From positions 248,001-312,000 of the forward strand of contig NZ_FNTX01000002.1 of assembly GCF_900105765.1 (NCBI RefSeq): a stretch of 64,000 nt of DNA, given 5' to 3'. The DNA comes from Ruania alba (GTDB lineage: Bacteria > Actinomycetota > Actinomycetes > Actinomycetales > Beutenbergiaceae). Made by a program: the position numbers and the translations under genes. Under the pieces are notes generated by a model. That model was not told the DNA's origin. It saw nothing but the letters and a program-made list of their open reading frames with translations, and searched no databases. This document shows positions 25,594 through 33,465 of the stretch, piece after piece (position 1 is the stretch's first letter; the number at the start of each line of letters is the position of its first letter).

Positions 25594-27357
25594 CTACAGC
25601 TCACCGGCCCGCTCCCCCCGCAGCCGTTCCGCTAGCCCCATCACCGAGGCGGTGAGCAGCGCCAGCAGCACCGAGGCTGCGAGCGCCATCCCGTAGTTTT
25701 CCGCACCAGGCCGCCCGATCAGGCGGAAGATGACCACCGGCAGGGTGGGCCGATCCGGGCGGGCGAGGAACGCCGTCGCCCCGAACTCCCCGAGCGAGAC
25801 GGCGAAGGCGAACCCGATCGCCAGGCCCACCGAGCGGATCAGGAACGGCAGGTCCACGGCAGCCAGCACCCGGACCGGGGACGCACCGAGCACCGCGGCG
25901 GCCTCGCGCAATCGAGGGTCGATCGCGCGCAGCACCGGCAGCACGGTCCGCACCACCAGCGGCATCGCCACGATCGCCTGTGCGATCGGGATCAGCACCG
26001 GGGATGAGCGCAGGTCCAGCGGCGGGGTGTCCAGAGTGATCAGGAACCCGAATCCCACGGTCACCGCGGACACCCCGAGCGGCAGCATCACCAGGCCGTC
26101 CATCCAGCCGATCGCGCGGCGGGCGGCCGGGTGCCGGGGCCGGCGGGAGAGCACCAGCGCCACCAGGACGCCCATCACCACGGCCAGCACGGTGGCATCG
26201 ACGGCGATCCGCAGCGAGTTCGCGGCCGCCTCCCACACGGTCACGGTGAGCGCGTTGTCCCCGCCGGTGGTGCCGAGGGCCACATAGTTGCCCACGCCCC
26301 AACCCGACGGCGTCCGCAGCGACCTGATCAGCAGGGTCCCCATGGGCAGCAGCACCAGCAGGCCCACCACGACGGCGGTCGCTGCGGTGGGCAGCAAGTC
26401 GGGCCCGGGCCGGTGGTGCTGCCACAGCCGGAGCGGCACCGGCCGGGTGCTGGCCGATTGCAGCCGGAGGGCCCGTTCGCGGCCGGCCCGGGCGCGGGAG
26501 AACACCGCCAGGGACCCGGCCACCACCACCAACTGCATCACCGAGAGCACGGCGGCGGCGCGCAGGTCGAGGAACTGGGTGGTCTGGATCCAGATCTCAG
26601 TCTCGATGGTGCCGAACTGCACGCCGCCGAGCACCAGCACCACCCCGAAGGCGGTGGCGCAGAACAGGAAGACCACGGAGGCGGCCGAGGCGATCGCGGG
26701 TGTCAGCGCTGGGAGGGTCACACTGAGGAAGGCGCGTACCGGGGAGGCACCGAGCGCTCGAGCGGCCTGCTCGGTGCGCGGGTCGAGCCGCTCCCACAAC
26801 CCGCCGACCGTGCGGACCACGACGGCGTAGTTGAAGAAGATCAAGGCGAGCACGATCGCGGCGAATGTGCCGTCCAGGCTGAGGAAGCCGAGCGGGCCGG
26901 AGTCAGCGAGCAGGGTCCGGAATGCCACGCCCACCACGACGGTCGGCAGCACGAACGGGACCGTGACCACGGCGCGTACGAGACGCTGCCCGGGGAAGGA
27001 CCGGCGGTAGAGGATGTAAGCGCCGGGGATGCCAAGCAGCACGGCACCGGCAATGCCGAGCACGGCCTGGGTGAGGGTGAGCCGGATGATCCGCCAGGTG
27101 CGAGGGCGGGAGAACACCTCCGCGAAGCCGCCGAGATCGATCATCCCGTCGGTGACGAAGCCGCGGGCGATCAGGGAGGCCACCGGGTAGCCGAAGAAGA
27201 CGCCGAGGAAGACGAGCGGTACCGCTGCGGCCAGCCCCCAGACCAGCCCCCGCACCCCTCGCGCCACCCCACCCCCACCGGCCGAGCGCAACCTTGTGCG
27301 GCGTTCCGGGCGCGAAGACCGCACAACATTGCGTTCGGCAGTGGGGGGCTGGCTCAC
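25594..27357 (-). CDS. thiP: Thiamine ABC transporter permease (fused two-domain ThiP type)
   Basis: 587 residues, about twelve membrane helices in two repeated halves. Each half has an EAA-type loop: 'EQAARALGASPVRAFLSVTLPAL' (~200) and 'REAAAVLGASPVRVLAAVDLPFL' (~495), as in ThiP and iron permeases. Start GTG 27357 overlaps the thiB stop by four bases (GTGA). Codons ~7-26 (ERNVVRSSRPERRTRLRSAG) derive from a 59-bp palindromic element at 27281-27339 lying before the first helix, without disturbing the frame. That extended basic N-terminus is unusual for the family. Confidence 0.9.
   Translation of the reverse strand: MSQPPTAERNVVRSSRPERRTRLRSAGGGGVARGVRGLVWGLAAAVPLVFLGVFFGYPVASLIARGFVTDGMIDLGGFAEVFSRPRTWRIIRLTLTQAVLGIAGAVLLGIPGAYILYRRSFPGQRLVRAVVTVPFVLPTVVVGVAFRTLLADSGPLGFLSLDGTFAAIVLALIFFNYAVVVRTVGGLWERLDPRTEQAARALGASPVRAFLSVTLPALTPAIASAASVVFLFCATAFGVVLVLGGVQFGTIETEIWIQTTQFLDLRAAAVLSVMQLVVVAGSLAVFSRARAGRERALRLQSASTRPVPLRLWQHHRPGPDLLPTAATAVVVGLLVLLPMGTLLIRSLRTPSGWGVGNYVALGTTGGDNALTVTVWEAAANSLRIAVDATVLAVVMGVLVALVLSRRPRHPAARRAIGWMDGLVMLPLGVSAVTVGFGFLITLDTPPLDLRSSPVLIPIAQAIVAMPLVVRTVLPVLRAIDPRLREAAAVLGASPVRVLAAVDLPFLIRSVGLAIGFAFAVSLGEFGATAFLARPDRPTLPVVIFRLIGRPGAENYGMALAASVLLALLTASVMGLAERLRGERAGEL
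27281..27339. repeat. In-frame palindromic element, family 1, copy A (in thiP)
   Basis: Arms of 21 bp match at 18 positions: GCCGAGCGCAACCTTGTGCG... against the complement of ...ACAACATTGCGTTCGGC, around a 17-base centre. The shared core is GCAA-NN-TTGTG. It lies inside the thiP reading frame near its 5' end. Related copies are at 28419, 37004 and 54242. Confidence 0.85.
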
Positions 27358-28496
27358 CCGATGACCGCCGCCGTCCATGCCTGGATCCACTCGTCGCGGC
27401 GGGCGTCGATGTCGGCCGGGTCCACCTCGTGCGGATCATCGGCGAGCGGCGCGAACTGGGTCCACGACTCCGGCAGCTCCACCTGGTCGTTCACCGGGTA
27501 GACGTACATCTGCTCCGGGATATCGGCCTGCACCTCGTCGGAGAGCAGGAAGTCGATGAAGGCCTGCCCGCCCTCGGGGTTCGCGGCACCGGCGATCACC
27601 CCGGCGTACTCGACCTGCCGGAAGCAGGTGTTCAGCAGCGCCCCGGTGGGCGCCTCGGTCTCCCCCTCGCCCACCTCGAACGCCGGAGAGGTCGAGTAGG
27701 AGAGCACGATCGGCCGGTCCCCCTCGCCCGCGGAGCCGGAGAAGTCCACTGAGTAGGCGTCCGACCAGCCGTCCACCACCTTCAGTCCGTTGTCGGCGAG
27801 CCCTTCCCAGTACTCCAGCCAACCGTCTTCGCCGAACGCACCGACCGTGGCGAGCAGGAAGGCCAGGCCGGGGGACGACGTCGCCGGGTTGGTCACCACC
27901 AGCAGGTCCTCGTACTGCGGATCGAGCAGGTCCTCGAAGTTCTCCGGCTCGTCAATCCCGGCCTCGGCAAACCACTCGTGGTCCACGTTCAGGCACACGT
28001 CGCCGATGTCGATCGGGGTGAGCGCGTCAGAGCCCTCGATCACGTACTGCTCGGCGCTCGCCGGGAGGGCCGGGGAGGCGTAGGAGGCGAACACTCCTTC
28101 GTCGAGTGCCCGGCTGGCGAAGGAGTTGTCCACGCCGTAGGCGACGTCGCCCAGCGGGGAGTCGGCGGTGAGGATGAGCTGGTTCACCAGGGCGCCGCCG
28201 TCACCCGGTGCACTGAGTTCGACGGTGTAGCCGGAGTCGGCCTCGAACGCGGCGATCAGCTCCTCGGAGACGTGGAACGAGTCGTGGGTGACCACCTGCA
28301 CCACACCCGACCCTGCGCCGTCGGGCCCTTCCGAACCGGATTGCGAGCCGCCCTCGGAGCCGGTCCCAATCACTGAGCACCCGGCCAGGGCGAGCGCCGC
28401 AAGCGCCCCCACCCCCGCGCCGAGCGCAACTTTGTGCGGCGATTTCACGCTATTCCGCCGCACCAGGTTGCGCTCGGCGAGCTTGAAAACTGCCAT
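27354..28496 (-). CDS. thiB: Thiamine-binding lipoprotein of ABC importer
   Basis: 380 residues with a lipoprotein signal: hydrophobic VALGAGVGALAALALAGC, the Cys being the predicted lipidation site. The mature part follows the ThiB/TbpA pattern: 'VVTHDSFHVSEELIAAFEADSGYTVE', 'GDVAYGVDNSFASRALDEGVF', 'DIGDVCLNVD', 'VVTNPATSSPGLAFLLATV', 'IVLSYSTSPAFEV'. Start ATG 28496 is chosen because AAGGAGGA is eight bases away; an ATG two codons upstream is too close to it. The n-region of the signal (RNLVRRNSVKSPHK) is encoded by a palindromic element. A TPP riboswitch precedes the gene. Confidence 0.92.
   Translation of the reverse strand: MAVFKLAERNLVRRNSVKSPHKVALGAGVGALAALALAGCSVIGTGSEGGSQSGSEGPDGAGSGVVQVVTHDSFHVSEELIAAFEADSGYTVELSAPGDGGALVNQLILTADSPLGDVAYGVDNSFASRALDEGVFASYASPALPASAEQYVIEGSDALTPIDIGDVCLNVDHEWFAEAGIDEPENFEDLLDPQYEDLLVVTNPATSSPGLAFLLATVGAFGEDGWLEYWEGLADNGLKVVDGWSDAYSVDFSGSAGEGDRPIVLSYSTSPAFEVGEGETEAPTGALLNTCFRQVEYAGVIAGAANPEGGQAFIDFLLSDEVQADIPEQMYVYPVNDQVELPESWTQFAPLADDPHEVDPADIDARRDEWIQAWTAAVIG
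28419..28478. repeat. In-frame palindromic element, family 1, copy B (in thiB signal sequence)
   Basis: 22-bp arms match at 20 positions (outer GCCGAGCGCAAC and inner GTGCGGC are perfect), separated by a 16-base centre. The element encodes residues ~7-26 of the ThiB precursor, that is the positively charged start of the signal peptide, and leaves the frame intact. Confidence 0.85.
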
Positions 28497-28504
28497 GTCC
28501 ATGT

Positions 28505-28524
28505 CCTCCTTGTAGGTAAGGAGG
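28505..28524 (-). promoter_or_regulatory. Shine-Dalgarno-sequestering hairpin of the TPP riboswitch
   Basis: On the minus strand CCTCCTT-ACCTAC-AAGGAGG forms a perfect 7-bp stem with a six-base loop, and its 3' arm is the thiB ribosome-binding site. It lies 16 bases after the riboswitch aptamer. This is the expected expression platform for translational repression when TPP is bound. Confidence 0.8.
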
Positions 28525-28540
28525 GGTAGAGAGAGAAAAC

Positions 28541-28625
28541 TCGACTTCCTTCGCCGGTGCTAACCGGTGCAGGTTCGAGGGTCTGCGGCGGACCGCACTC
28601 TCAGCGCCTCGGGCGCTCCCCTGTC
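28541..28625 (-). ncRNA. TPP riboswitch (thi-box) upstream of thiB
   Basis: On the minus strand the conserved aptamer elements occur in order: a 5' GGGGAGC stem strand, GCGCTGAGAGTGCGG (the CUGAGA pyrimidine-sensing loop), a variable stem, then GACCCTCGAACCTG, CCGGTTAGCACCGG and GAAGGAAG. This is the standard thi-box order. It precedes thiB by about 45 bases, which ties the ABC importer to thiamine. Repression is probably translational through the adjacent hairpin. Confidence 0.95.
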
Positions 28626-28738
28626 GTGTGCGATCACGGTACACCGCCGAGCCGGGAACGATGAGCAGCGCGCAATCCGCACGAGCCACTGCGCGCGAAA
28701 CGGTTCCCTCACCGCATTCCCGTGCTAACTTATCGTTC

Positions 28739-28753
28739 ATCGTTATTAACGAT
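28739..28753. promoter_or_regulatory. Palindromic operator upstream of DUF2975/Xre operon
   Basis: ATCGTTA-T-TAACGAT is a perfect 7-bp inverted repeat, and a further ATCGTT half-site lies at 28732-28737. It is located just upstream of the ribosome site (AAGGAG) of the DUF2975 gene. The co-transcribed Xre-type protein is the likely autoregulator. Confidence 0.65.
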
Positions 28754-28771
28754 CATCAATAAGGAGTAGTC

Positions 28772-29404
28772 ATGAACGACACGCCACCGGCCGTGAGTCG
28801 GGCGGACCGGATCGTGCTCATCGTGGTGGCCGCCGGTGCCGCTCTCATCGCACTGGCGGCTCTCGTGGGCCTGGCTGTCGGGACGATCGAGACCACCACG
28901 GCCACGGCCCTGGAGATCGACGGTCTCGAGCTCGCGAACCCGAGCTCACCGGAGTTCCTCGCCACGGCCGGCCAGGTGTCCGAGGCGCGGTACCAGGACG
29001 TCACCCTCACCCTCACCGACCCCCCGGCGGCGGTACGCGCCTTCACCTGGGCCGCCCGTCTGTGCGCTGCCCTGGTGACTGCTGGTGTGGCCGGATCGGT
29101 GGCCTGGCTCGCCTGGCGCACCGCCTCGGGGCGCCCATTCGTACGGTCGGCACGCGTCGCCGTCACGGTGGCTGCGATCGTGATGATCAGGGGCGGGCTC
29201 TTCGGAGACCTGTTCTCCGGACTGGCGCGTGCGGAGACGGTCACCCTGCTCGACGCGGACCGGAGCGGGACCGAGGAAGGCTTCCTACTGACAATTTTCG
29301 AGTCCGATTTCGCTTCCGTGGGCTGGGGGCTCACGCTCGCCGTGATCGCGACCGTGCTGATGCTCGGTGAGCGCATGCAGAAGGACACAGAGGGCTTGGT
29401 ATGA
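28772..29404 (+). CDS. DUF2975 membrane protein
   Basis: 210 residues with four hydrophobic helices: residues ~12-36, ~92-115, ~128-148 and ~185-203. The intervening text (PFVRSARVAVTVAAIVMIRGGLF...LFSGLARAETV) is typical of DUF2975 (YoaS-like), membrane proteins nearly always paired with a small YozG-like HTH protein, as here. It has AAGGAG eight bases upstream of ATG 28772 and ends ATGA-coupled to the HTH gene. The function is unknown; a regulator-membrane sensor pair is likely. Confidence 0.8.
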   Translation: MNDTPPAVSRADRIVLIVVAAGAALIALAALVGLAVGTIETTTATALEIDGLELANPSSPEFLATAGQVSEARYQDVTLTLTDPPAAVRAFTWAARLCAALVTAGVAGSVAWLAWRTASGRPFVRSARVAVTVAAIVMIRGGLFGDLFSGLARAETVTLLDADRSGTEEGFLLTIFESDFASVGWGLTLAVIATVLMLGERMQKDTEGLV

Positions 29405-29655
29405 CCCCGCGACGAGCCGACGACGACGCCTCCACCCTGATCCACTGCCGGCTCGGCGAGCTCCTCGCCGAACGTGGCATGACACTGACCCACCTCAGCG
29501 AGCAGGTGGGCGTCAGCCTGGTGAACCTCTCCGTGCTCAAGAACGACCGGGCCAAGGCCATCCGGTTCAGCACTCTCGCGGCCATCTGCGACGCCCTCGA
29601 GTGCGACGTCGGCGATCTCCTCACCCGATCTGAACAACCCGCGCGGCCTGAGTAG
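29401..29655 (+). CDS. Xre-family HTH regulator (YozG-like)
   Basis: 84 residues with a Cro/C1 helix-turn-helix: 'IHCRLGELLAERGMTLTHLSEQVGVSLVNLSVLKNDRAKAIRFSTLAAICDALECDVGDLL'. This single-domain form is the usual partner of DUF2975 proteins. Translation is coupled to the preceding gene by ATGA. The nearby ATCGTTA inverted repeat is a candidate binding site. A GC-rich hairpin directly follows the stop codon. Confidence 0.9.
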   Translation: MTPRRADDDASTLIHCRLGELLAERGMTLTHLSEQVGVSLVNLSVLKNDRAKAIRFSTLAAICDALECDVGDLLTRSEQPARPE

Positions 29656-29673
29656 CCCGCGACAGTCGCGGGC
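29655..29673 (+). terminator. GC-rich hairpin after DUF2975/Xre operon
   Basis: GCCCGCGA-CAG-TCGCGGGC is a perfect 8-bp stem with a three-base loop starting at the last base of the Xre stop codon. There is no T-tract, as usual for actinobacterial terminators. Confidence 0.6.
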
Positions 29674-29716
29674 CCATTACGCTGGACGCGCAGCACTGAT
29701 CCTCAAGGAGTCGCGC

Positions 29717-29971
29717 ATGAACATCCAGAAGCTGGTCACCACGGTGGCTGCCGTCGCGGCAGGCATTGCCGCCAACAAGCTGCTCACCGCCGGCTGGAAG
29801 GCCGTGACCGGTCACGAGCCGCCCACCGGTGACGCCGACGACGGCGAGATCAGCCTGGGTGAGCTGGTGGTGTTCGCCGCGGTGAGCGGTGCCGTGGTGA
29901 CGTTCGCGCGCACCTTCGCCACCCGTGGGGCGAAGAAGTGGCTGGACAGCGGGGACATCCCCAAGGACTGA
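29717..29971 (+). CDS. DUF4235 small membrane protein
   Basis: 84 residues. N-terminal helix (VTTVAAVAAGIAANKLLTAGWKAVTG) and a second helix (SLGELVVFAAVSGAVVTFARTFATRGAKKW) are the two conserved helices of DUF4235, an actinobacterial membrane protein of unknown function. AAGGAG lies seven bases before ATG 29717. It is convergent with the Mnh operon end, 12 bases away. Confidence 0.9.
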   Translation: MNIQKLVTTVAAVAAGIAANKLLTAGWKAVTGHEPPTGDADDGEISLGELVVFAAVSGAVVTFARTFATRGAKKWLDSGDIPKD

Positions 29972-29983
29972 CCCGCTGCGTGG

Positions 29984-30340
29984 TCAGGACTCCTCACGCG
30001 AGCGCGCGGCCTCCAGGTCCTCGGTGAGTTCGTCGGCGACGAGCAGGTCGGATCGGATCTTTCCCGTCCGGTAGCCGGCGCGGCCCACCATGTGCGCCGC
30101 CACCGGTGCGGTGAGCATCTGGAAGATCACCACGAGCAGCACCTTCGGTGTGATCTGACTGGACCCCAGCCCCACGGCGAGTCCTGCCATCATCAACATC
30201 AGCCCGAGCACCTGGGGCTTGGTGGCGGCATGCATCCGCGCCAGCAGGTCCGGGAACCGGGCGATCCCGATCGCGGCAACGAGCGTGAGCGCTGATCCGG
30301 CGATCATGCAGACGGCGGCGATCACCTGGGCGACGGTCAT
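29984..30340 (-). CDS. mnhG: Na+/H+ antiporter subunit MnhG/MrpG
   Basis: 118 residues: three helices with 'GSALTLVAAIGIARFPDLLARMHAATKPQVLGLMLMMAGLAV', the MrpG signature (RFPDxxxRMHAATK). The C-terminal polar tail is cytoplasmic. Last gene of the six-gene antiporter operon, coupled by ATGA to mnhF. The complex exports Na+ in exchange for protons and supports pH and salt tolerance. Confidence 0.95.
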   Translation of the reverse strand: MTVAQVIAAVCMIAGSALTLVAAIGIARFPDLLARMHAATKPQVLGLMLMMAGLAVGLGSSQITPKVLLVVIFQMLTAPVAAHMVGRAGYRTGKIRSDLLVADELTEDLEAARSREES

Positions 30341-30708
30341 GGCTCTCCCCTCCCGTCCTCGCCCTTCTCGGACTCCACCGCCATGCGCTCGCGTTCCCGG
30401 GCGTCTGCCTCGGCCACCTCGGACGGGGTGAGGATGCGCCGCTCCTCCTCCGGCTCAGCGGCCGCGAACCGGGCGAGCGTGACCGACCCGACGAAGCCGA
30501 CCAGCGCGAGCACGGTGAGCACCAGCACCAAATCTTCGCGGCCGAACCACAGCGACACCAAGGCAATGCTGCCGATCAGCACGGCGACCAGCACATCGAG
30601 GGCGACCACCCTGTCGAGCATGCTGGGACCACGCTCCACGCGGCCCACCACGATGAGGGCAGCGGCGGTGAGCAGCACACCGCAGATCACCATCACGATC
30701 GGGCTCAT
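30337..30708 (-). CDS. mnhF: Na+/H+ antiporter subunit MnhF/MrpF
   Basis: 123 residues: three helices with 'RVERGPSMLDRVVALDVLVAVLIGSIAL' and 'LVLTVLALVGFVGSVTLARF', the MrpF (MrpF/PhaF) pattern. It carries an acidic C-terminal extension of about 40 residues (EPEEERRILTPSEVAEADARER onward) longer than in many relatives. ATGA-coupled on both sides. Confidence 0.95.
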   Translation of the reverse strand: MSPIVMVICGVLLTAAALIVVGRVERGPSMLDRVVALDVLVAVLIGSIALVSLWFGREDLVLVLTVLALVGFVGSVTLARFAAAEPEEERRILTPSEVAEADARERERMAVESEKGEDGRGEP

Positions 30709-31295
30709 GAGTCGCTCCTCGCGTTGAGATGGTGCCGCTTCCAGGGGCGCGGCCGGATACCGGCCGCGGCGATGTCAGCATCCGTGGCGAGCGCATGCAT
30801 CACCCGCTTCTCCTGCTCGAGGACGTCACGCCGCGCCTTCTCCAGCGAGCCCTCCTTGGTTACATCGAGCACGTGCAGGTAGAGGATGCCGGTCAGGCGG
30901 TGCGCCTCCACCACGAGCGAACCCGGGATCAGTGAGGTGAGCTCCCCCGTCAATGTGAGCACTAGGTCGGACTCGGATCGCAGCTGTACCCGGATCACGG
31001 CCCCGCGCGGGGTGCTGTGCCACCGCAACGCTTGGACCGCCACGGAGATGGAGGCTCGCGCGATGTCCCACAGCAGCTGGGCCAGCAGGATCACTGCGCC
31101 GATCAACGACCACCGGCCGTCGAAACCGACCTTCGGCATCGGGAATACCCGCAGCAGCAGGAAGCTCACCACCAGCCCGGTGCATACGTTCGCCACGGTC
31201 AGGTCGCCCCACAGCATCACCCAGACGATGGTCATCCAGATGGCCATCGGCCATCGGCGCAGCCAGTCCCACCGGTAGGAGCTCTTCGCCTTCAT
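30705..31295 (-). CDS. mnhE: Na+/H+ antiporter subunit MnhE/MrpE
   Basis: 196 residues. Features are the two N-terminal helices (WPMAIWMTIVWVMLWGDLTVANVCTGLVVSFLLL), 'AQLLWDIARASISVAVQAL' and the conserved 'LTSLIPGSLVVEAHRLTGILYLHVLDV'. MrpE is needed for stable complex assembly. Coupled by ATGA to mnhD and mnhF. Confidence 0.95.
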   Translation of the reverse strand: MKAKSSYRWDWLRRWPMAIWMTIVWVMLWGDLTVANVCTGLVVSFLLLRVFPMPKVGFDGRWSLIGAVILLAQLLWDIARASISVAVQALRWHSTPRGAVIRVQLRSESDLVLTLTGELTSLIPGSLVVEAHRLTGILYLHVLDVTKEGSLEKARRDVLEQEKRVMHALATDADIAAAGIRPRPWKRHHLNARSDS

Positions 31296-32926
31296 CGCTC
31301 ACCTCCGGAGGGTTCGTCACTCTCGGTAGGCCGCGGGTCGGCCGTCTCAGTGCCGGAGGGTTCCTCGGCCGGGTTCGTGGCGTCCTCGGCAGCCCCGGAG
31401 TCCTCGGACTGGGACGACTCCCCTTCGCCACGTTCGCCGTCCACGATCACCGCGTCCACGTACGGGGTGCGGGCGCGCAGATCGCGCGATGCGGCGTCGG
31501 TGTAGGCGTACAGCGGCCCGCCCACGAAGGCGATCAGCACCCCGAGCGCTACCAGCGCGGCGGCCGGGCCGATCATGGTGCGCGGCACTGTCGCTGTGGG
31601 CAGCTCCTCCGGGGCGCGCTGCCAGAAGGCCTTGTTCCACGCCTTCACCACGGCGTAGAGGGTGAGCAGGGAGGTGGCCAGTCCAGCAACGACGCCCGCC
31701 ACGGCCAGACCGCTCCCGTCCGCGAGACCGGCCAGCAGGAGCCCGAGCTTGCCGAGGAACCCGGACATCGGGGGGATGCCCGCGAGGTTCATCGCCGAGA
31801 CGAAGAACAGCACGCCGAGCACCGGAGCGAGCTTCGCCAACGAACCGAGTCGTTCCAGCGAGGTACTCCCCCCGCGACGCTCGATGAGCCCGGCTACCAG
31901 GAAGAGGGCCGTCTGCACGGTGATGTGGTGCGCCACGTAGAAAATCGCTGCCGAGAGTCCCACGTCACTGGCCAGTGAGATGCCGAAGATCATGTAGCCG
32001 ATGTGGCTGACCAGGGTGAACGAGAGCAGACGTTTGATGTCCTCCTGCGCCACGGCACCGGCGATCCCCACGAGCATAGTGAGCACTGCCAGCACCATCA
32101 GCACGGTGTCCAGGCTGCCGTCGGTGAAAAGCAGCGTCTGGGCACGGATGATCGCGTACACACCCACCTTGGTGAGCAGACCGGCGAACACCGCCGTCAC
32201 CGGGGCCGGGGCAGTCGGATAGGAGTCCGGCAACCACGCAGAGAGCGGGAAGATGGCGGCCTTGATGGCAAACCCCATCAGCAGCATGATCTGCAGCACG
32301 ATCCGCAGCCCGGCATCGATATCGACGATCCGCTCGGAGAGCTGGGCAAAGTTCAGGGTGCCGGTGGCCGCATAGATCAGCGCGATCGAGATGAGGAACA
32401 GGATCGAGGAGAGCAGGGAGACGATCACGTAGATCGAGCCAGCACGAATCCGTTCACCCGTTCCACCGAGGGTGAGCAGCACGAAGCTCGCCGCGAGCAG
32501 TACCTCGAACCCGACGTACAGGTTGAACAGGTCACCGGAGAGGAACGCGGTGGCCACGCCGGCAGCGAGCACGAGATACGTCGGGTGGTAGATCGCCACC
32601 GGGGCGCCTTCGTTCCCGTCAGCGAGGCCCTGGGCGAGGGAGTAGGCGAGCACCGCGAGCAGCACCACCGCGGAGACGACCAGCATCAAAGCAGAGAGCC
32701 GGTCGGCCACCAGGGCGATCCCCACCGGCGCCGCCCATCCGCCGACGTTCACCACCTGCGGGCCCTGGGTGTGAGTGACGAAGATGAGGGCCACAGACAC
32801 GGCGAGCACCGCCGTCAGGGCGATCATCGAGATGATGCCCTGGGCGCGGGTGCGCTTGGAGAGCGCGAGCGCGAGCCCGGCCGAGACCAGGGGGATGATC
32901 ACCGGGAGCGAGACGAGCCACGTCAT
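31292..32926 (-). CDS. mnhD: Na+/H+ antiporter subunit MnhD/MrpD
   Basis: 544 residues, about 14 helices, of the proton-conducting NuoN/MrpD family. Conserved 'YVGFEVLLAASFVLLTLGGTGERIRAGSIYVIVSLLSS', 'KAAIFPLSAWLPDSYPTAPAPVTAVFAGLLTKVGVYAIIR' and 'HITVQTALFLVAGLIE' include the buried Lys and Glu residues used in ion translocation. The last ~45 residues form an acidic Ser/Glu-rich tail (GEGESSQSEDSGAAED onward) not needed for the family core. Coupled by ATGA to neighbours. Confidence 0.95.
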   Translation of the reverse strand: MTWLVSLPVIIPLVSAGLALALSKRTRAQGIISMIALTAVLAVSVALIFVTHTQGPQVVNVGGWAAPVGIALVADRLSALMLVVSAVVLLAVLAYSLAQGLADGNEGAPVAIYHPTYLVLAAGVATAFLSGDLFNLYVGFEVLLAASFVLLTLGGTGERIRAGSIYVIVSLLSSILFLISIALIYAATGTLNFAQLSERIVDIDAGLRIVLQIMLLMGFAIKAAIFPLSAWLPDSYPTAPAPVTAVFAGLLTKVGVYAIIRAQTLLFTDGSLDTVLMVLAVLTMLVGIAGAVAQEDIKRLLSFTLVSHIGYMIFGISLASDVGLSAAIFYVAHHITVQTALFLVAGLIERRGGSTSLERLGSLAKLAPVLGVLFFVSAMNLAGIPPMSGFLGKLGLLLAGLADGSGLAVAGVVAGLATSLLTLYAVVKAWNKAFWQRAPEELPTATVPRTMIGPAAALVALGVLIAFVGGPLYAYTDAASRDLRARTPYVDAVIVDGERGEGESSQSEDSGAAEDATNPAEEPSGTETADPRPTESDEPSGGER

Positions 32927-33465
32927 CGACGCTCACCCCCGGGAGCCTGGTCATCCACCTCGTGGTCGTCGGCCGAGAGCTGCGCGCCGTGGTGCGGCTC
33001 GTCCAGACCCTCCTCCTCGGTCTCGTCCCGCGCCTCAGCGGCCTCGGTGGCGAGATCGGTCCCGAGGTCGTCGGCACGTGCGTCCACCTCGTCTCGTGCG
33101 GAGCGCTGCGCGATCCTGCGGTCCTCGAGGTCGTCCTGCACCTCGTCATGGCCGTGCAACTGCCAAGAGCGGTAGGCCATGGCGAGCACGAACGCCGTCA
33201 GGCCCAGGTTGATCACGATCGCGGTGAGCACCATCGCCTGCGGGAGCGGGTCGCTCATCTGCTCCGGCTCGGTGGTACCCACCAGCGGAGGACCGCCGGC
33301 CGCTCCACCGGCGATCAGGAACAGCACGTTCACGCCGTTGCTGATCAGCGTCACGCCGATCACCACCCGGGAGAGGCTGCGCTCGAGCAGCAGATACACG
33401 CCGGTGCCGACCAGCACCCCGACCACTCCGACCAGGGCCAGGGACGGGCTCATGTCGATAGTCAT
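32923..33465 (-). CDS. mnhC: Na+/H+ antiporter subunit MnhC/MrpC
   Basis: 180 residues. The first ~105 are the NuoK-like three-helix MrpC core ([36 protein letters not shown]...[28 protein letters not shown]). The remaining ~75 are a strongly acidic tail ([20 protein letters not shown] onward), whereas many relatives stop near 115 residues. Start ATG 33465 overlaps the mnhA stop; an internal ATG at 33453 would also fit. Confidence 0.94.
   Translation of the reverse strand: MTIDMSPSLALVGVVGVLVGTGVYLLLERSLSRVVIGVTLISNGVNVLFLIAGGAAGGPPLVGTTEPEQMSDPLPQAMVLTAIVINLGLTAFVLAMAYRSWQLHGHDEVQDDLEDRRIAQRSARDEVDARADDLGTDLATEAAEARDETEEEGLDEPHHGAQLSADDHEVDDQAPGGERR

Noticed and set aside
27281-28478. Palindromes A and B considered as transcription terminators
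   Set aside because: Both lie inside coding frames of genes that must be transcribed through, and no T-tract follows.
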